Source of the DNA: Sphingomonas tagetis
GTDB lineage: Bacteria; Pseudomonadota; Alphaproteobacteria; Sphingomonadales; Sphingomonadaceae
Assembly (NCBI RefSeq): GCF_024211275.1
Contig: NZ_JAMLDX010000011.1
Location: 62,001 to 126,000, forward strand
Direction of reading: 5' to 3'
Length of the DNA stretch: 64,000 nt
Positions 27,503-38,896 of this stretch are shown piece by piece. The stretch's first letter is position 1. Every line of letters starts with the position of its first letter. A program made the position numbers and the translations under genes. The notes below the pieces were generated by a model. That model had not been told where the DNA came from, made no database searches, and saw nothing but the letters and a program-made list of their open reading frames with translations.

Positions 27503-28828
27503 TTACCCGAACTCGACCGCCTCGAACCGCGCCGGCCGGCCATGCGCCGCGTTGGCGAGCTGGCCGTCCCACATCACCTGACGTCCGCGGATGATCGTGC
27601 CGATCGGCTTGCCGGTCAGCGTGTCGCCGGTGAAGGGCGACCAGCCGCAACGCGAGGCGAGCCAGCTTTCCTCGATCGTCCATTGCGCCTTCAGATCGAC
27701 CACCGTGAAATCGGCGTCGTAACCGGCGGCGATGCGGCCCTTGCCGACCAGGCCGAACACGCGCTGCGGGCCGGCGCTGGTGAGGTCGATCAGGCGCGCC
27801 AGCGTGGTGCGACCCTTGGCGACATGGTCGAGCAGCAGCGGGAGCAATGTCTGCACGCCGGGCATGCCGCTGGGGCTGGCGGGATAGGGCTTGGCCTTTT
27901 CCTCGATCGTGTGCGGCGCGTGGTCCGAGCCGAGCACGTCGGGCACGCCTTGGTTGAGCCAGTGCCACAGGCCATCGCGGTGGGCGGCGGAGCGGATCGG
28001 CGGGTTCATCTGGGCATAGCTGCCGAGGCGCGGATAGGCGTCCTCGCCCGCCAGCGTCAGGTGCTGCGGGGTGACCTCGCAGGTGGCGATGTCCTTGTGC
28101 TGCGCGAGCAGCTCCAGTTCGGCGGGCGTGGTGACGTGGAGGACGTGGATGCGGCGCTTCGCCTCGCGCGCGAGCTTGAGAATGCGGCGGGTGGCGAGGA
28201 TCGCGGATTCATCGTCGCGCCAGACGGGGTGCGACGAGGGGTCGCCGGCGATGCGCTCGCCTTCGCGCGCGTTCATGCGAAACTCGTCCTCGGCATGGAT
28301 CGCGACGCGGCGGTGGCCGCTGGCGAGGACGCGGGCGAGATTGGCGTCGTCCGACACCAGCAGGTCCCCGGTCGAAGCGCCCATGAAGATTTTCACCCCC
28401 GCGGTGCCGGGCATCCGTTCGAGTTCGGCAAGGTCGGCAGCGTTGCTGTTGGTGGCGCCGACATAGAAGGCGTGGTCGCACCACATGCGGTCCTTGGCGC
28501 GGGCGAGCTTGTCGTTCACCGCATCCGCGCTGTCGGTGTTGGGCTTGGTGTTCGGCATCTCGAACACCGCGGTGACGCCGCCCAGCACCGCGGCGCGGCT
28601 GCCGGATTCGAGGTCTTCCTTGGCTTCCAGGCCGGGTTCGCGGAAATGGACTTGCGTGTCGATCACGCCGGGCAGCACGTCGAGGCCGGTACAGTCGATC
28701 GTCTCGCCCGCGTCGCCGGTCGCGCCGATCTCGACAATCTTGCCGTCGCGCACGCCGACATCGGTGTGCACCGGGCCGGAAGGGAGGTGGACGGCGCCGC
28801 CGGTGAGCTTGAGATCGAAGGTCGCCAT
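27503..28828 (-). CDS. pyrC: Dihydroorotase (class I)
   Basis: The enzyme closes carbamoyl aspartate to dihydroorotate in pyrimidine synthesis. From ATG 28828 it has 441 residues. Family blocks are PGVIDTQVHFREPGLEAKED, GVTAVFEMPNTKPNT, VKIFMGASTGDL (carboxylated lysine), AIHAEDE, HVLHVTTPAE, TPQHL and GSDHAPHT. The usual metal HxH reads QVH, so the first histidine ligand is replaced by glutamine; this variant is, as far as I recall, common in alphaproteobacterial enzymes. No pyrB is adjacent. It diverges from ygfZ across only 44 bases. Confidence 0.9.
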   Translation of the reverse strand: MATFDLKLTGGAVHLPSGPVHTDVGVRDGKIVEIGATGDAGETIDCTGLDVLPGVIDTQVHFREPGLEAKEDLESGSRAAVLGGVTAVFEMPNTKPNTDSADAVNDKLARAKDRMWCDHAFYVGATNSNAADLAELERMPGTAGVKIFMGASTGDLLVSDDANLARVLASGHRRVAIHAEDEFRMNAREGERIAGDPSSHPVWRDDESAILATRRILKLAREAKRRIHVLHVTTPAELELLAQHKDIATCEVTPQHLTLAGEDAYPRLGSYAQMNPPIRSAAHRDGLWHWLNQGVPDVLGSDHAPHTIEEKAKPYPASPSGMPGVQTLLPLLLDHVAKGRTTLARLIDLTSAGPQRVFGLVGKGRIAAGYDADFTVVDLKAQWTIEESWLASRCGWSPFTGDTLTGKPIGTIIRGRQVMWDGQLANAAHGRPARFEAVEFG

Positions 28829-28872
28829 ATCCGCCTCTTTCGGTTGGGTCGCGGGCGTCCTACCTGTTCGGC

Positions 28873-29604
28873 ATGAGCGATGCCACCCTGCTGTCCGCCA
28901 CCCGATTGGAAGGGCGTGCCCTGATCCGCGTCTCGGGGGAAGATGTACGCGGGTTCCTGCAAGGGTTGGTGACGCAGGATGTCGCGATGGTGCGGCCGGA
29001 CGCGCCGTTATGGGCGGGGCTGCTGACCGCGCAGGGCAAGGCGCTGTTCGATTTCCTTCTGTGGGGGGATGGCGACGATGTGCTGATCGACTGCGAGGCG
29101 GATCAGCGCGAGGCACTGGTGCGGCGGCTGTCGATCTACCGGCTGCGGCGGAAGATCGTCATCGAGGCGATCGAAGGCGGGGTGCATTGGTCGCGAGAGG
29201 CCGGGCGGGGCGTAGCCGACCCGCGGCTGGCGGAACTGGGGTTTCGCTGGCTGGGCGAGGCTGGTGGCGAAGCGGCGAGCGGCTGGCTGGAACACAGGCT
29301 GCGGCTTGGCGTCACCGAGGGCGTGGGTGAACTCGGATCGGACAAGACGCTGTGGTTGGAGTGCAATGCCGCCGAGCTGAACGGCGTGAGCTTTTCCAAG
29401 GGATGTTACGTCGGGCAGGAGAATACCGCGCGGATGAACTGGCGCGCCAAGGTCAACCGGCGGCTGGTGGTGGCGCCGCTGGGCGAGGCGGGCGAGCGGA
29501 CGCGGGCGGTGTATCCGGAGATCGGGCTGATGGTGGAGTTTCGGCGAGTCGAGGCGCTTGGCGATGCGGTGCTGCCGGCGTGGCTGGCGGGGGCGCTCGA
29601 CTAG
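28873..29604 (+). CDS. ygfZ: Folate-binding YgfZ/GcvT-like protein (Fe-S cluster maintenance)
   Basis: YgfZ uses a tetrahydrofolate to help build or repair certain Fe-S enzymes. The signature KGCYVGQE lies at residues 176-183 of 243. The N-terminal [13 protein letters not shown] and [14 protein letters not shown] and the later NRRLVVAPL also match the family. It is convergent with ribA, overlapping by four bases. Confidence 0.92.
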   Translation: MSDATLLSATRLEGRALIRVSGEDVRGFLQGLVTQDVAMVRPDAPLWAGLLTAQGKALFDFLLWGDGDDVLIDCEADQREALVRRLSIYRLRRKIVIEAIEGGVHWSREAGRGVADPRLAELGFRWLGEAGGEAASGWLEHRLRLGVTEGVGELGSDKTLWLECNAAELNGVSFSKGCYVGQENTARMNWRAKVNRRLVVAPLGEAGERTRAVYPEIGLMVEFRRVEALGDAVLPAWLAGALD

Positions 29605-30653
29605 AGTTGATGACCTGTGCGATCCCGCTTGGTTGCGAGGTAGCGTTCGTTGTGGGGGTTCGGCGGCAGGTGATGCGGCACGCGTTCGATCACTTCGATC
29701 CCGGTCGCTTGCAGGCCTGCGACCTTGGCGGGATTGTTGGTGAGCAGGCGCACCCTGTCCTGCCCCAATAGCTTCAGCATCCGCCCGGCCACGCCGAAAT
29801 CGCGTGCATCGACCGCGAAGCCGAGGCGGGTGTTGGCGTCGACCGTGTCGAAGCCCTGATCCTGCAACGCATAGGCGCGGAGCTTGTTGATCAGGCCGAT
29901 GCCGCGGCCTTCCTGGCGGAGATAGAGCAGCACGCCCCAGCCGGCTTGCGCGATTTCGGCGATCGCGGCGTGGAGTTGCGGGCCGCAATCGCATTTGAGG
30001 CTGCCGAGCACGTCGCCGGTCAGGCACTCGCTGTGCAGGCGGACGAGCGGCGGCGCGCCGGTCGGCTGGCCGATCAGCAGCGCGATATGTTCGTCGGGGG
30101 CTTCAGGCGTGCGGAAGGCGACGATCTCGGCATCCTCCGCGCCCGCGACCGGGAGTCGCGCGCGGGTGACGATCGCCAAGCGCGCGGGGTCTTCGTGCGC
30201 GTCGATATCGGCTGGCGTGACGGCTTCAGCGCCGCCTTCCTGTACGAAGAAAGCGGGGACCAGCCCGGCAATGCGGGCGAGACGCAGCGCGGCGGAAGCG
30301 GCGTCCGGCGTGGTGACGGGGATCGCGCGGAACGGCCCTTTGAGCGGGGTGGCGAGATCGAGCTGCGGGTCGGCGAGCGCGACCGCGCCATCGAAGTCGA
30401 GCCATGGCGCGCGCTGGACGAGCACGGGGGCGTCGGGGGTGGCGGCTTCGAGCTGGTTGGCGAGCTTGAGCGTCACCGCGCGACCGGCGGAGATCAGCAC
30501 CGGTGCCGTGGCGTCGGGGTCGAACTCGGCGAGGCGGCCGGCGTCGGCGGTCTCGATCGCGAGCAGCGACAGCGTTCCCGCCTCGCCGCGAATCGCGATC
30601 GGCCAGCCGCGGCGCAGGGCGTCGATCGCCTGAGCAACCGCGCGCGCGTTCAA
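29601..30653 (-). CDS. ribA: GTP cyclohydrolase II with N-terminal extension
   Basis: The enzyme opens GTP to start riboflavin synthesis. TTG 30653 is chosen because it overlaps the xth stop (TTGA), giving [19 protein letters not shown] and 350 residues. The C-terminal 200 residues hold the catalytic domain: zinc cysteines in [34 protein letters not shown], and [11 protein letters not shown]. The first 140 residues are an extra domain resembling the RibA fold, with weaker conservation, seen in sphingomonad homologues. No FMN riboswitch is visible upstream; the gene is in an operon with xth. Confidence 0.93.
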   Translation of the reverse strand: MNARAVAQAIDALRRGWPIAIRGEAGTLSLLAIETADAGRLAEFDPDATAPVLISAGRAVTLKLANQLEAATPDAPVLVQRAPWLDFDGAVALADPQLDLATPLKGPFRAIPVTTPDAASAALRLARIAGLVPAFFVQEGGAEAVTPADIDAHEDPARLAIVTRARLPVAGAEDAEIVAFRTPEAPDEHIALLIGQPTGAPPLVRLHSECLTGDVLGSLKCDCGPQLHAAIAEIAQAGWGVLLYLRQEGRGIGLINKLRAYALQDQGFDTVDANTRLGFAVDARDFGVAGRMLKLLGQDRVRLLTNNPAKVAGLQATGIEVIERVPHHLPPNPHNERYLATKRDRTGHQL

Positions 30654-31435
30654 AAGTCGAATTCCGTCACGATCGGCACATGGTCCGACGGCTTGAGCCA
30701 GCCGCGCACCGGTTCGCACACGCGATGCGCAGTGGCCTTCGCAGCGACGTCGCGGCTCGCCCACATGTGGTCGAGCCTGCGGCCGCGGTCCGAGGCGAGC
30801 CAGTCCTTGGCGCGGTAGCTCCACCAGGTGAAGCAGCGCTCGGGCGCAGGGATGAACTCGCGGCCCAGATCGATCCAGTCGTTTGCCGCCTGCAACCGCG
30901 CGAGCGCGGCGACTTCGACCGGCGTATGGCTGACGACGCCGAGCAGCTGCTTGTGGCTCCACACGTCGCATTCGAGCGGGGCGATGTTGAAGTCGCCGGT
31001 GACGATCGACGGGATGCCGGAGAGGCCCTCTGACCAGCGCGTCATGCGTTCGACGAAGTCGAGCTTCTGGCCGAATTTCGGATTCAGCTCGCGGTCGGGA
31101 ATGTCGCCGCCCGCGGGCACGTAGACATTTTCGAGCCGCACGCCGTTGGGCAGGCGCACGCCGACATGGCGCGCCTCGCCATTGGCCTGCCAGTCGAAGC
31201 GGTCATCCTCGGTCACCGGGATACGGCTGACGATCGCGACGCCGTGATGCATGCGCTGGCCGTGAATGATGATGTGGTCGTAGCCGAGCTCGCGCAGCGG
31301 AGCGTGCGGGAAGTCGCCGTCGATGACCTTGGTTTCCTGAAGGCACAAGATGTCGGGCGCTTCTTCGCGCAGGAATTGCTGGACGATGTCCATGCGGAAG
31401 CGGACCGAGTTGATGTTCCAGGAGGCGATTTTCAT
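30650..31435 (-). CDS. xth: Exodeoxyribonuclease III (AP endonuclease)
   Basis: The 261-residue Mg-dependent nuclease repairs abasic sites and 3' blocks. Conserved blocks are [53 protein letters not shown] and RRLDHMWAS with the terminal [10 protein letters not shown]. All catalytic positions of the exonuclease III family (E in QETK, D and N in GDFN, DH in SDH) are present. ATG 31435 follows a GGAGG in TTCCAGGAGGCG on the plus complement; the upstream region is the repeat-rich gap. Confidence 0.95.
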   Translation of the reverse strand: MKIASWNINSVRFRMDIVQQFLREEAPDILCLQETKVIDGDFPHAPLRELGYDHIIIHGQRMHHGVAIVSRIPVTEDDRFDWQANGEARHVGVRLPNGVRLENVYVPAGGDIPDRELNPKFGQKLDFVERMTRWSEGLSGIPSIVTGDFNIAPLECDVWSHKQLLGVVSHTPVEVAALARLQAANDWIDLGREFIPAPERCFTWWSYRAKDWLASDRGRRLDHMWASRDVAAKATAHRVCEPVRGWLKPSDHVPIVTEFDF

Positions 31436-31511
31436 TGCGGGGCGGATGTAGTCGGGTTGGGGTGGGGGCGCTAGTGGGGCGCGACATCGTCGGTGGGGTG
31501 GAGAAGAAGCG

Positions 31512-31537
31512 GGACCCCGGGTCAAGCCCGGGGTGAC
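31512..31537. repeat. GGACCCCGG/CCGGGGTGAC palindromic unit
   Basis: GGACCCCGG (31512-31520), seven bases, CCGGGGTGAC (31528-31537). The inner ACCCCGGG/CCCGGGGT is a perfect 8-bp stem. The same ends occur twice at 61154-61259, so this is a dispersed element family. Confidence 0.85.
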
Positions 31538-31550
31538 GAGGGAGGTGGGT

Positions 31551-31632
31551 GTCGCACCAGTCCGCTGCGCCAGCCGGACGCCCTACGTCAGTATTCCATG
31601 GGTGGCCGGGTGGGGGAGCGGGCTGGTGCGGC
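31551..31632. repeat. 82-bp palindromic element, copy 2
   Basis: The right arm (31599-31632) equals the right arm of copy 1 (13290-13323) at 32 of 34 positions. The left arm (31551-31584) is degraded, pairing at 26 of 34. The core is again 14 bases, and its reverse complement matches the copy 1 core at 10 of 14, so this copy probably lies in the opposite orientation. Confidence 0.85.
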
Positions 31633-31649
31633 GCCCAGCGCAGCGCCTC

Positions 31650-31704
31650 AAAAACGCCAAAGGCCCCCGCTCCGGGGGCATGGAGCGAGGGCCGACCTGG
31701 CGTT
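31650..31704 (-). terminator. Large rho-independent terminator on the minus strand
   Basis: On the minus strand AACGCCA, then GGCCCTCGCTCC, loop, GGAGCGGGGGCC, then TGGCGTT form an outer 7-bp and an inner 12-bp stem (one mismatched pair) followed by TTTTT at about 31654-31650. An alternative inner stem GCCCCCG/CGGGGGC (31663-31679) is mutually exclusive with it. It would end transcripts coming from lolA or from a small RNA in between. Confidence 0.75.
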
Positions 31705-31818
31705 CGTCACGCAGGCGGGAAGGGACATTGTCCAGGCAACAGGGGGAAAAATCCCGGACGCCCCGTCCGCAAGAGCCGTGTTAGCGGGGCGAAGCTGTCG
31801 CCAACATGAATAGGGCGG

Positions 31819-32442
31819 TCAGCGGTTGCCGCCTTTTCTCCGCGGGTCGTTCCAGCGGAACGCTCCGTCGCTGATTGCGGCGTTGAAGCGCTGATTCGAC
31901 AGGCGCACGGTGGTGCGGTTGTTCTGGCTGTCGAGCGCGACCCAGCCTTGCAGCATGAGGCCGCCGGGGGCCGAGGCCTGTTTGGCGAACACCAACGTCA
32001 GCCGGCCATATTCGGGCCGCTTGGGGTCGTGCGCCTCGATGCTGACGACATTGGGGTTGCCGGTCGGCACGACCTTCGCGACGCGCGACAGGTCGCGATT
32101 GGGGTCGAGCAGCACGCCGAGCGGCGAGTTCTTGACCGGCCAGCGCGACACCTGCCGCACCGAATAGTCGATGAACCAGAGCGAGCTGCCGTCGCCGACG
32201 ATCAGCAGCGGCACGCCCTTTTCATATTGGAAGCGGATCTTGCCCGGCTTTTTGAGCGTCAGGGTGCCGCGCACGGTCTTGCCGGCGCGGTCGGTCTGCT
32301 CGAACGCGGCGGTCATGGTCTGCGCGGCGCGCAGATGGTCCTGCACCTGTGCGAGCGTGCCCTGCTGCGCGGCGGCAGGCAAAGCGAGGGTGATCGCCGC
32401 AACGGCGGCAAGGCTTCGTGTCATCATGGTCGTGCCTAACAT
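31819..32442 (-). CDS. lolA: Outer-membrane lipoprotein carrier protein LolA
   Basis: LolA ferries lipoproteins across the periplasm to the outer membrane. The 207-residue product has a signal peptide (MMTRSLAAVAAITLALPAAA) and the LolA beta-sheet core: MTAAFEQTDRAGKTVRGTL, KKPGKIRFQYEKG, LLIVGDGSSLWFIDYSVRQVSR, GGLMLQGWVALDSQNN and TTVRLSNQRFN. ATG 32442 is listed; ATG 32427 is an equally good start, leaving a tidier signal peptide. The cyclophilin gene is upstream on the same strand by 47 bases. Confidence 0.92.
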   Translation of the reverse strand: MLGTTMMTRSLAAVAAITLALPAAAQQGTLAQVQDHLRAAQTMTAAFEQTDRAGKTVRGTLTLKKPGKIRFQYEKGVPLLIVGDGSSLWFIDYSVRQVSRWPVKNSPLGVLLDPNRDLSRVAKVVPTGNPNVVSIEAHDPKRPEYGRLTLVFAKQASAPGGLMLQGWVALDSQNNRTTVRLSNQRFNAAISDGAFRWNDPRRKGGNR

Positions 32443-32489
32443 GCTCGAAGCCCTGCCGGTTCCGGATTGAACTCCCGCTTAACCGCCTT

Positions 32490-32948
32490 TTAAGCCGCGG
32501 TCGTCGCCTTGACGATCTTGCCCGGGTTGCGCGGCGGCTCGCCCTTGGGGAGCGCATCGACATGGTCCATGCCCTCGGTCACTTCGCCCCACACGGTGTA
32601 CTGGCGGTCGAGGAAGGTCGCGTCGTCGAGGCAGATGAAGAATTGCGAATTGGCGCTGTTGGGATCGTTGGTGCGCGCCATCGAGCAGACTCCGCGGACG
32701 TGCGGCTCGCTGCTGAACTCGGCGGGGAGGTTGGGCTCCTTCGAACCGCTCATGCCGGTGCCGGTGGGATCGCCGCCCTGCGCCATGAAGCCCGCGATCA
32801 CGCGGTGGAAGACGACGCCGTCATAAAAGCCGCTGTCGGCGAGCTTGGCGATGCGCTCGACATGCTTGGGCGCGAGATCCGGACGAAGGCGAATCTGCAC
32901 GTCGCCCGTATCGAGGGTGAGGGTCAGGCGCGTGGGAAGGTCGGACAT
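32490..32948 (-). CDS. Peptidyl-prolyl cis-trans isomerase, cyclophilin type
   Basis: The 152-residue cytoplasmic cyclophilin has the catalytic block YDGVVFHRVIAGFMAQGGDP, GTGMSGSKEPNLPAEF, GVCSMARTNDPNSANSQFFI and YTVWGEVTEGMDHVDAL. These include the catalytic arginine, phenylalanine and glutamine positions of the family. There is no signal peptide. ATG 32948 is preceded by a purine-rich CATTGGAGCAACGC read on the minus strand. Confidence 0.94.
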   Translation of the reverse strand: MSDLPTRLTLTLDTGDVQIRLRPDLAPKHVERIAKLADSGFYDGVVFHRVIAGFMAQGGDPTGTGMSGSKEPNLPAEFSSEPHVRGVCSMARTNDPNSANSQFFICLDDATFLDRQYTVWGEVTEGMDHVDALPKGEPPRNPGKIVKATTAA

Positions 32949-33087
32949 TGCGTTGCTCCAATGGGGAATGCGGATGCCAACTAGGCAAGTGCGGCTGCCG
33001 TTGCAAATCGGGTAGCGGCGCAACGGCATTGGCAGCATGATTTGAGCGCGTTAGAGGAGGCGCGCAGGCGCCACACGGGAGGGCTCG

Positions 33088-34485
33088 ATGACCGACGAGA
33101 CCGATACCGTTCACACGCCCGAATCGGCGCATGAGGGGCATGAGCATCTCAGCCCCGACTTCGTCCGCGCCGTGCTCGAACTGGTCGAGGCGGGCGAGAT
33201 CGAGGCGGCGCGCGAGAAGGTCGAGCCGCTCCACCCCGCCGACATCGCCGATCTGGTCGAACTGACCCCGGGCGACCAGCGTCAGGCGCTGGCGGCGGCG
33301 ATCGCCGGGCTGATTGACGGCGACGTACTGTCCGAAATGAACGACTGGGTCCGCGACGAGCTGATCGAGGCGCTCGACCCGCACGAGGTGGCCGACATCG
33401 CCGCCGAGCTCGATACCGACGACGCGGTCGCGATCATCGAGGACATGGAGGAGGAGGACCAGCGCGCCGTCCTCCGCGCGCTGGACCCCGATGACCGTGC
33501 CGCGATCGAGGAGGCGCTGTCCTATCCGGAGGAATCCGCCGGCCGCCTGATGCAGCGCGAGCTGATCGCGGTGCCCGAGCACTGGACGGTCGGCGACGTG
33601 CTCGACTTCCTGCGCAAGACCGAGGATCTGGCGACCGATTTCTGGGAAATCTTCGTCGTCGATCCGGGGCACAAGCCGGTCGGCACCTGCGCGCTGTCAT
33701 GGATTTTGCGCACGCCGCGCGCGGTGTCGATGTCGGACGTTATGAAGCGCGAGCAGACGCTGATCCCGGTCGAGATGGACCAGGAGGAAGTGGCGCTCAA
33801 ATTCCAGAAGTACGCGCTGATCTCGGCCGCGGTGGTCGACGACAGCGGCCGGCTGGTCGGTATGATCACGGTGGACGACATCGTCCACATCATCTCCGAG
33901 GAAGCGGGCGAGGACGCGCTGCTGCTGTCGGGTGCTGGCGACGGCGACATCAACGAGCCGGTGCGTGACAGCTATCTCGCGCGCGTGCGGTGGCTGATCG
34001 CCAACCTGTTCACGGCGCTGGTGGCGTCGTCGATCATCGCGCTGTTCGGCGGCGCGATCGAGCAGATGGTGGCGCTGGCGGTGCTGATGCCGATCGTCGC
34101 GTCGGTCGGCGGCAATGCCGGCACGCAGACGATGGCGATCGTGGTGCGCGCGCTCGCGACCAACCAGCTGACGCAATCGAACACCGTGCGGACGATCCGG
34201 CGCGAGATTCTGGTTGCGCTGTTGAATGGCGGGACGATCGCGGTGCTGCTGGGAATCGGCGCAGCTGTGGTGTTCGCCAACGCGGCGCTGGGCGGCGTGA
34301 TCGCGGCGGCAATCGTGATCAACATCCTCGTCGCGGGGCTGGCCGGCGTGCTGGTGCCGGTGACGCTGGACCGAATGGGGCAGGACCCGGCGGTCGCCTC
34401 GTCGGTGTTCGTGACGATGGTGACCGATTCGATGGGGTTCCTCGCATTCCTCGGGCTGGCGGTGGCAGCCGGGCTGGCGGGTTGA
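33088..34485 (+). CDS. mgtE: Magnesium transporter MgtE
   Basis: The 465-residue channel has an N-terminal MgtE domain (LHPADIADLVELTPGDQR, PHEVADIAAELDTDDAVAIIEDM) and two CBS domains (AVSMSDVMKREQTLIPV, GRLVGMITVDDIVHIISEEAGED). Five membrane helices follow with the pore signature SVGGNAGTQTMAIVVRAL. CBS domains close the gate when cytosolic Mg is high. Only a 49-base leader lies upstream, too short for an Mg riboswitch. The gene diverges from the cyclophilin gene. Confidence 0.96.
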   Translation: MTDETDTVHTPESAHEGHEHLSPDFVRAVLELVEAGEIEAAREKVEPLHPADIADLVELTPGDQRQALAAAIAGLIDGDVLSEMNDWVRDELIEALDPHEVADIAAELDTDDAVAIIEDMEEEDQRAVLRALDPDDRAAIEEALSYPEESAGRLMQRELIAVPEHWTVGDVLDFLRKTEDLATDFWEIFVVDPGHKPVGTCALSWILRTPRAVSMSDVMKREQTLIPVEMDQEEVALKFQKYALISAAVVDDSGRLVGMITVDDIVHIISEEAGEDALLLSGAGDGDINEPVRDSYLARVRWLIANLFTALVASSIIALFGGAIEQMVALAVLMPIVASVGGNAGTQTMAIVVRALATNQLTQSNTVRTIRREILVALLNGGTIAVLLGIGAAVVFANAALGGVIAAAIVINILVAGLAGVLVPVTLDRMGQDPAVASSVFVTMVTDSMGFLAFLGLAVAAGLAG

Positions 34486-34516
34486 TCCACGGCCTCGCGC
34501 TGCCCAGATTGGTGCG

Positions 34517-34912
34517 ATGCCGCTGCATCTCACCAAGGTCGCCTATGGCTGCGACAGTATCGAGTATCTCAGGGAGCGGCTCGCGCTGCGTGCGGCGCAT
34601 GGGCCTTCCTTCCTGACGACGCGCTATCTGCCCAAGCGGCATGAGGAGATCGTCGGGGGTTCGCTGTTCTGGATCATCAAGCACCAGCTGATCGGACGGA
34701 CGCCGATCGTCAGCTTCGGCGAGGCCGAAGGCGGGCGGGTGGCGATCCATCTCGAGTCCGAGCTGATTCTGGTGCAGCCGCGGCCCAAGCGCGCGCATCA
34801 GGGCTGGCGCTATCTCGAGGGAAAGGACGCGCCGCCGGATCTGGGCAGCGGCGACATGGCGTCATTACCGCCGGAGCTGGCGGGGAAGCTGGCGGAACTG
34901 GGCCTCGCCTAG
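34517..34912 (+). CDS. DUF1489 family protein
   Basis: The 131-residue protein MPLHLTKVAYGCDSIEYLRER with LTTRYLPKRHEEIVGGSLFWIIKHQLIGRT (in part), LVQPRPKRAHQGWRYL and DAPPDL matches the alphaproteobacterial DUF1489 family. Function is unknown. The order mgtE-DUF1489 with a 31-base gap suggests cotranscription. Its 3' end overlaps msrA by four bases, convergent. Confidence 0.88.
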   Translation: MPLHLTKVAYGCDSIEYLRERLALRAAHGPSFLTTRYLPKRHEEIVGGSLFWIIKHQLIGRTPIVSFGEAEGGRVAIHLESELILVQPRPKRAHQGWRYLEGKDAPPDLGSGDMASLPPELAGKLAELGLA

Positions 34913-35565
34913 CGCGCGAGCGAGGGGAAGGCGGCGCGGAAGGCGGCGACCTTGGGCTTGTCCCAGCGCACGATATAGGGGTGGCTCGGGTTGCGGCGGG
35001 CGAAGTCCTGATGCTCCGGCTCGGCGAGATAGAATTGGCCGGTCTCGACCGTGGTGACGATCGGCTGGGGATAGGCGCGGCTGGCGGCCAGTTGCGCGAT
35101 ATAGGTTCGCGCGACGCGGGCTTGCCCCGGGTTCTGTGGGAAGATCGCCGAGCGATAGCTGGGGCCGGTATCGGGACCTTGGCGGTTGAGCTGCGTCGGG
35201 TCGTGGGCGACGGCGAAATAGATGCGCAGCAGCGTGGCGTAGCTGACCGCGCGCGGGTCGTAGACGATGCGGATCGCCTCGGCGTGGCGCGTTCGTTCGC
35301 TCGAGACCTGATCGTAGGTGGCGGTGCCGCGAGTGCCGCCGGCATAGCCGCTGGTCACCGACCTGACGCCCTTCACCCCCTCGAACACCGCTTCCATCCC
35401 CCAGAAGCAGCCGCCGGCGAGGACCGCGACCTGATTGCCGGGTGCGGCGGCGACGTCGTGCGTTGCGGCGGGGATGTTGACGGCCTTTTCGGCGGCGCCC
35501 GCATAGCTGGCGGCGGCGAAGAGGCCGAGGCTGGTCAGCCCGGCAAGGGCGAGGACAACGCGCAC
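34909..35565 (-). CDS. msrA: Peptide methionine sulfoxide reductase MsrA, exported
   Basis: MsrA reduces methionine-S-sulfoxide in proteins. Catalytic C53 is in LAGGCFWGMEAVFEGV. Other blocks are GYAGGTRGTATYDQVSSERTRHAEA, PTQLNRQGPDTGPSYRSAIF and FYLAEPEHQDF. An N-terminal signal peptide (LALAGLTSLGLFAAASYAGA) directs it to the periplasm. No clear recycling cysteines are visible at the C-terminus, so an outside reductant partner is implied. A 38-codon membrane ORF ends 3 bases before its ATG. Confidence 0.93.
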   Translation of the reverse strand: MRVVLALAGLTSLGLFAAASYAGAAEKAVNIPAATHDVAAAPGNQVAVLAGGCFWGMEAVFEGVKGVRSVTSGYAGGTRGTATYDQVSSERTRHAEAIRIVYDPRAVSYATLLRIYFAVAHDPTQLNRQGPDTGPSYRSAIFPQNPGQARVARTYIAQLAASRAYPQPIVTTVETGQFYLAEPEHQDFARRNPSHPYIVRWDKPKVAAFRAAFPSLAR

Positions 35566-35568
35566 GCC

Positions 35569-35685
35569 CTAAAAGATGGTGTGCGCGGCGACCTGTTCAA
35601 TGTTGAACGCCACCATTCCGATCGCGCCGAGCGAGAAGCCGGCGAGGAAACGGTGGAACATCGCGGATTTGAACATCGCGAGCAT
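35569..35685 (-). CDS. Putative 38-residue membrane protein translated just ahead of msrA
   Basis: ATG 35685 follows AGGGA at seven bases and opens a 38-codon frame: MLAMFKSAMFHRFLAGFSLG then AIGMVAFNIEQVAAHTIF, stop TAG at 35571-35569. Residues about 13-29 form one hydrophobic helix after a basic N-terminus. The msrA ATG (35565) follows the stop by three bases and its AGGG site overlaps this stop, so translation could be coupled. No family is recognised. Coding status is inferred from ribosome site, composition and placement. Confidence 0.55.
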   Translation of the reverse strand: MLAMFKSAMFHRFLAGFSLGAIGMVAFNIEQVAAHTIF

Positions 35686-35803
35686 GAGCAATTCCCTGTG
35701 CTTGAATGCGGGAGAGGTCGGAACCCCGTCCCGCGAATCCAAGCCAAGTTTTAGTTGTCGCCGATGAACCGGCAGTGGCGCCTTGTGTTAGGCGAGGTTC
35801 AGC

Positions 35804-38799
<2,996 letters not shown>

Positions 38800-38896
38800 T
38801 GCGCAACGGCATGCAATCCCGCGCGCCAAGCCGCAAGCCGTGATTGATGCACGGCTTTGTTGCCGCAGGCGCGCGCGCCGCCTATCTCGCAGCGCG

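Larger units (their letters stand above)
31436..31818. other. 383-base gene-free stretch between xth and lolA, filled with repeats
   Basis: No reading frame here has coding character. The stretch holds a small palindrome (31512-31537), the second 82-bp element (31551-31632), a large minus-strand hairpin (31653-31704) and about 110 bases of unexplained sequence up to the lolA stop. A promoter for xth should also lie here but I cannot place it with confidence. Confidence 0.8.

Noticed and set aside
31493..31813. Overlapping plus-strand frames of 80-106 codons after xth
   Set aside because: They translate palindromic repeats in three frames at once and show no coding bias.
33039..33087. Possible magnesium riboswitch upstream of mgtE
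   Set aside because: Only 49 bases separate it from the divergent cyclophilin gene, far too little for an M-box or ykkC-like aptamer.
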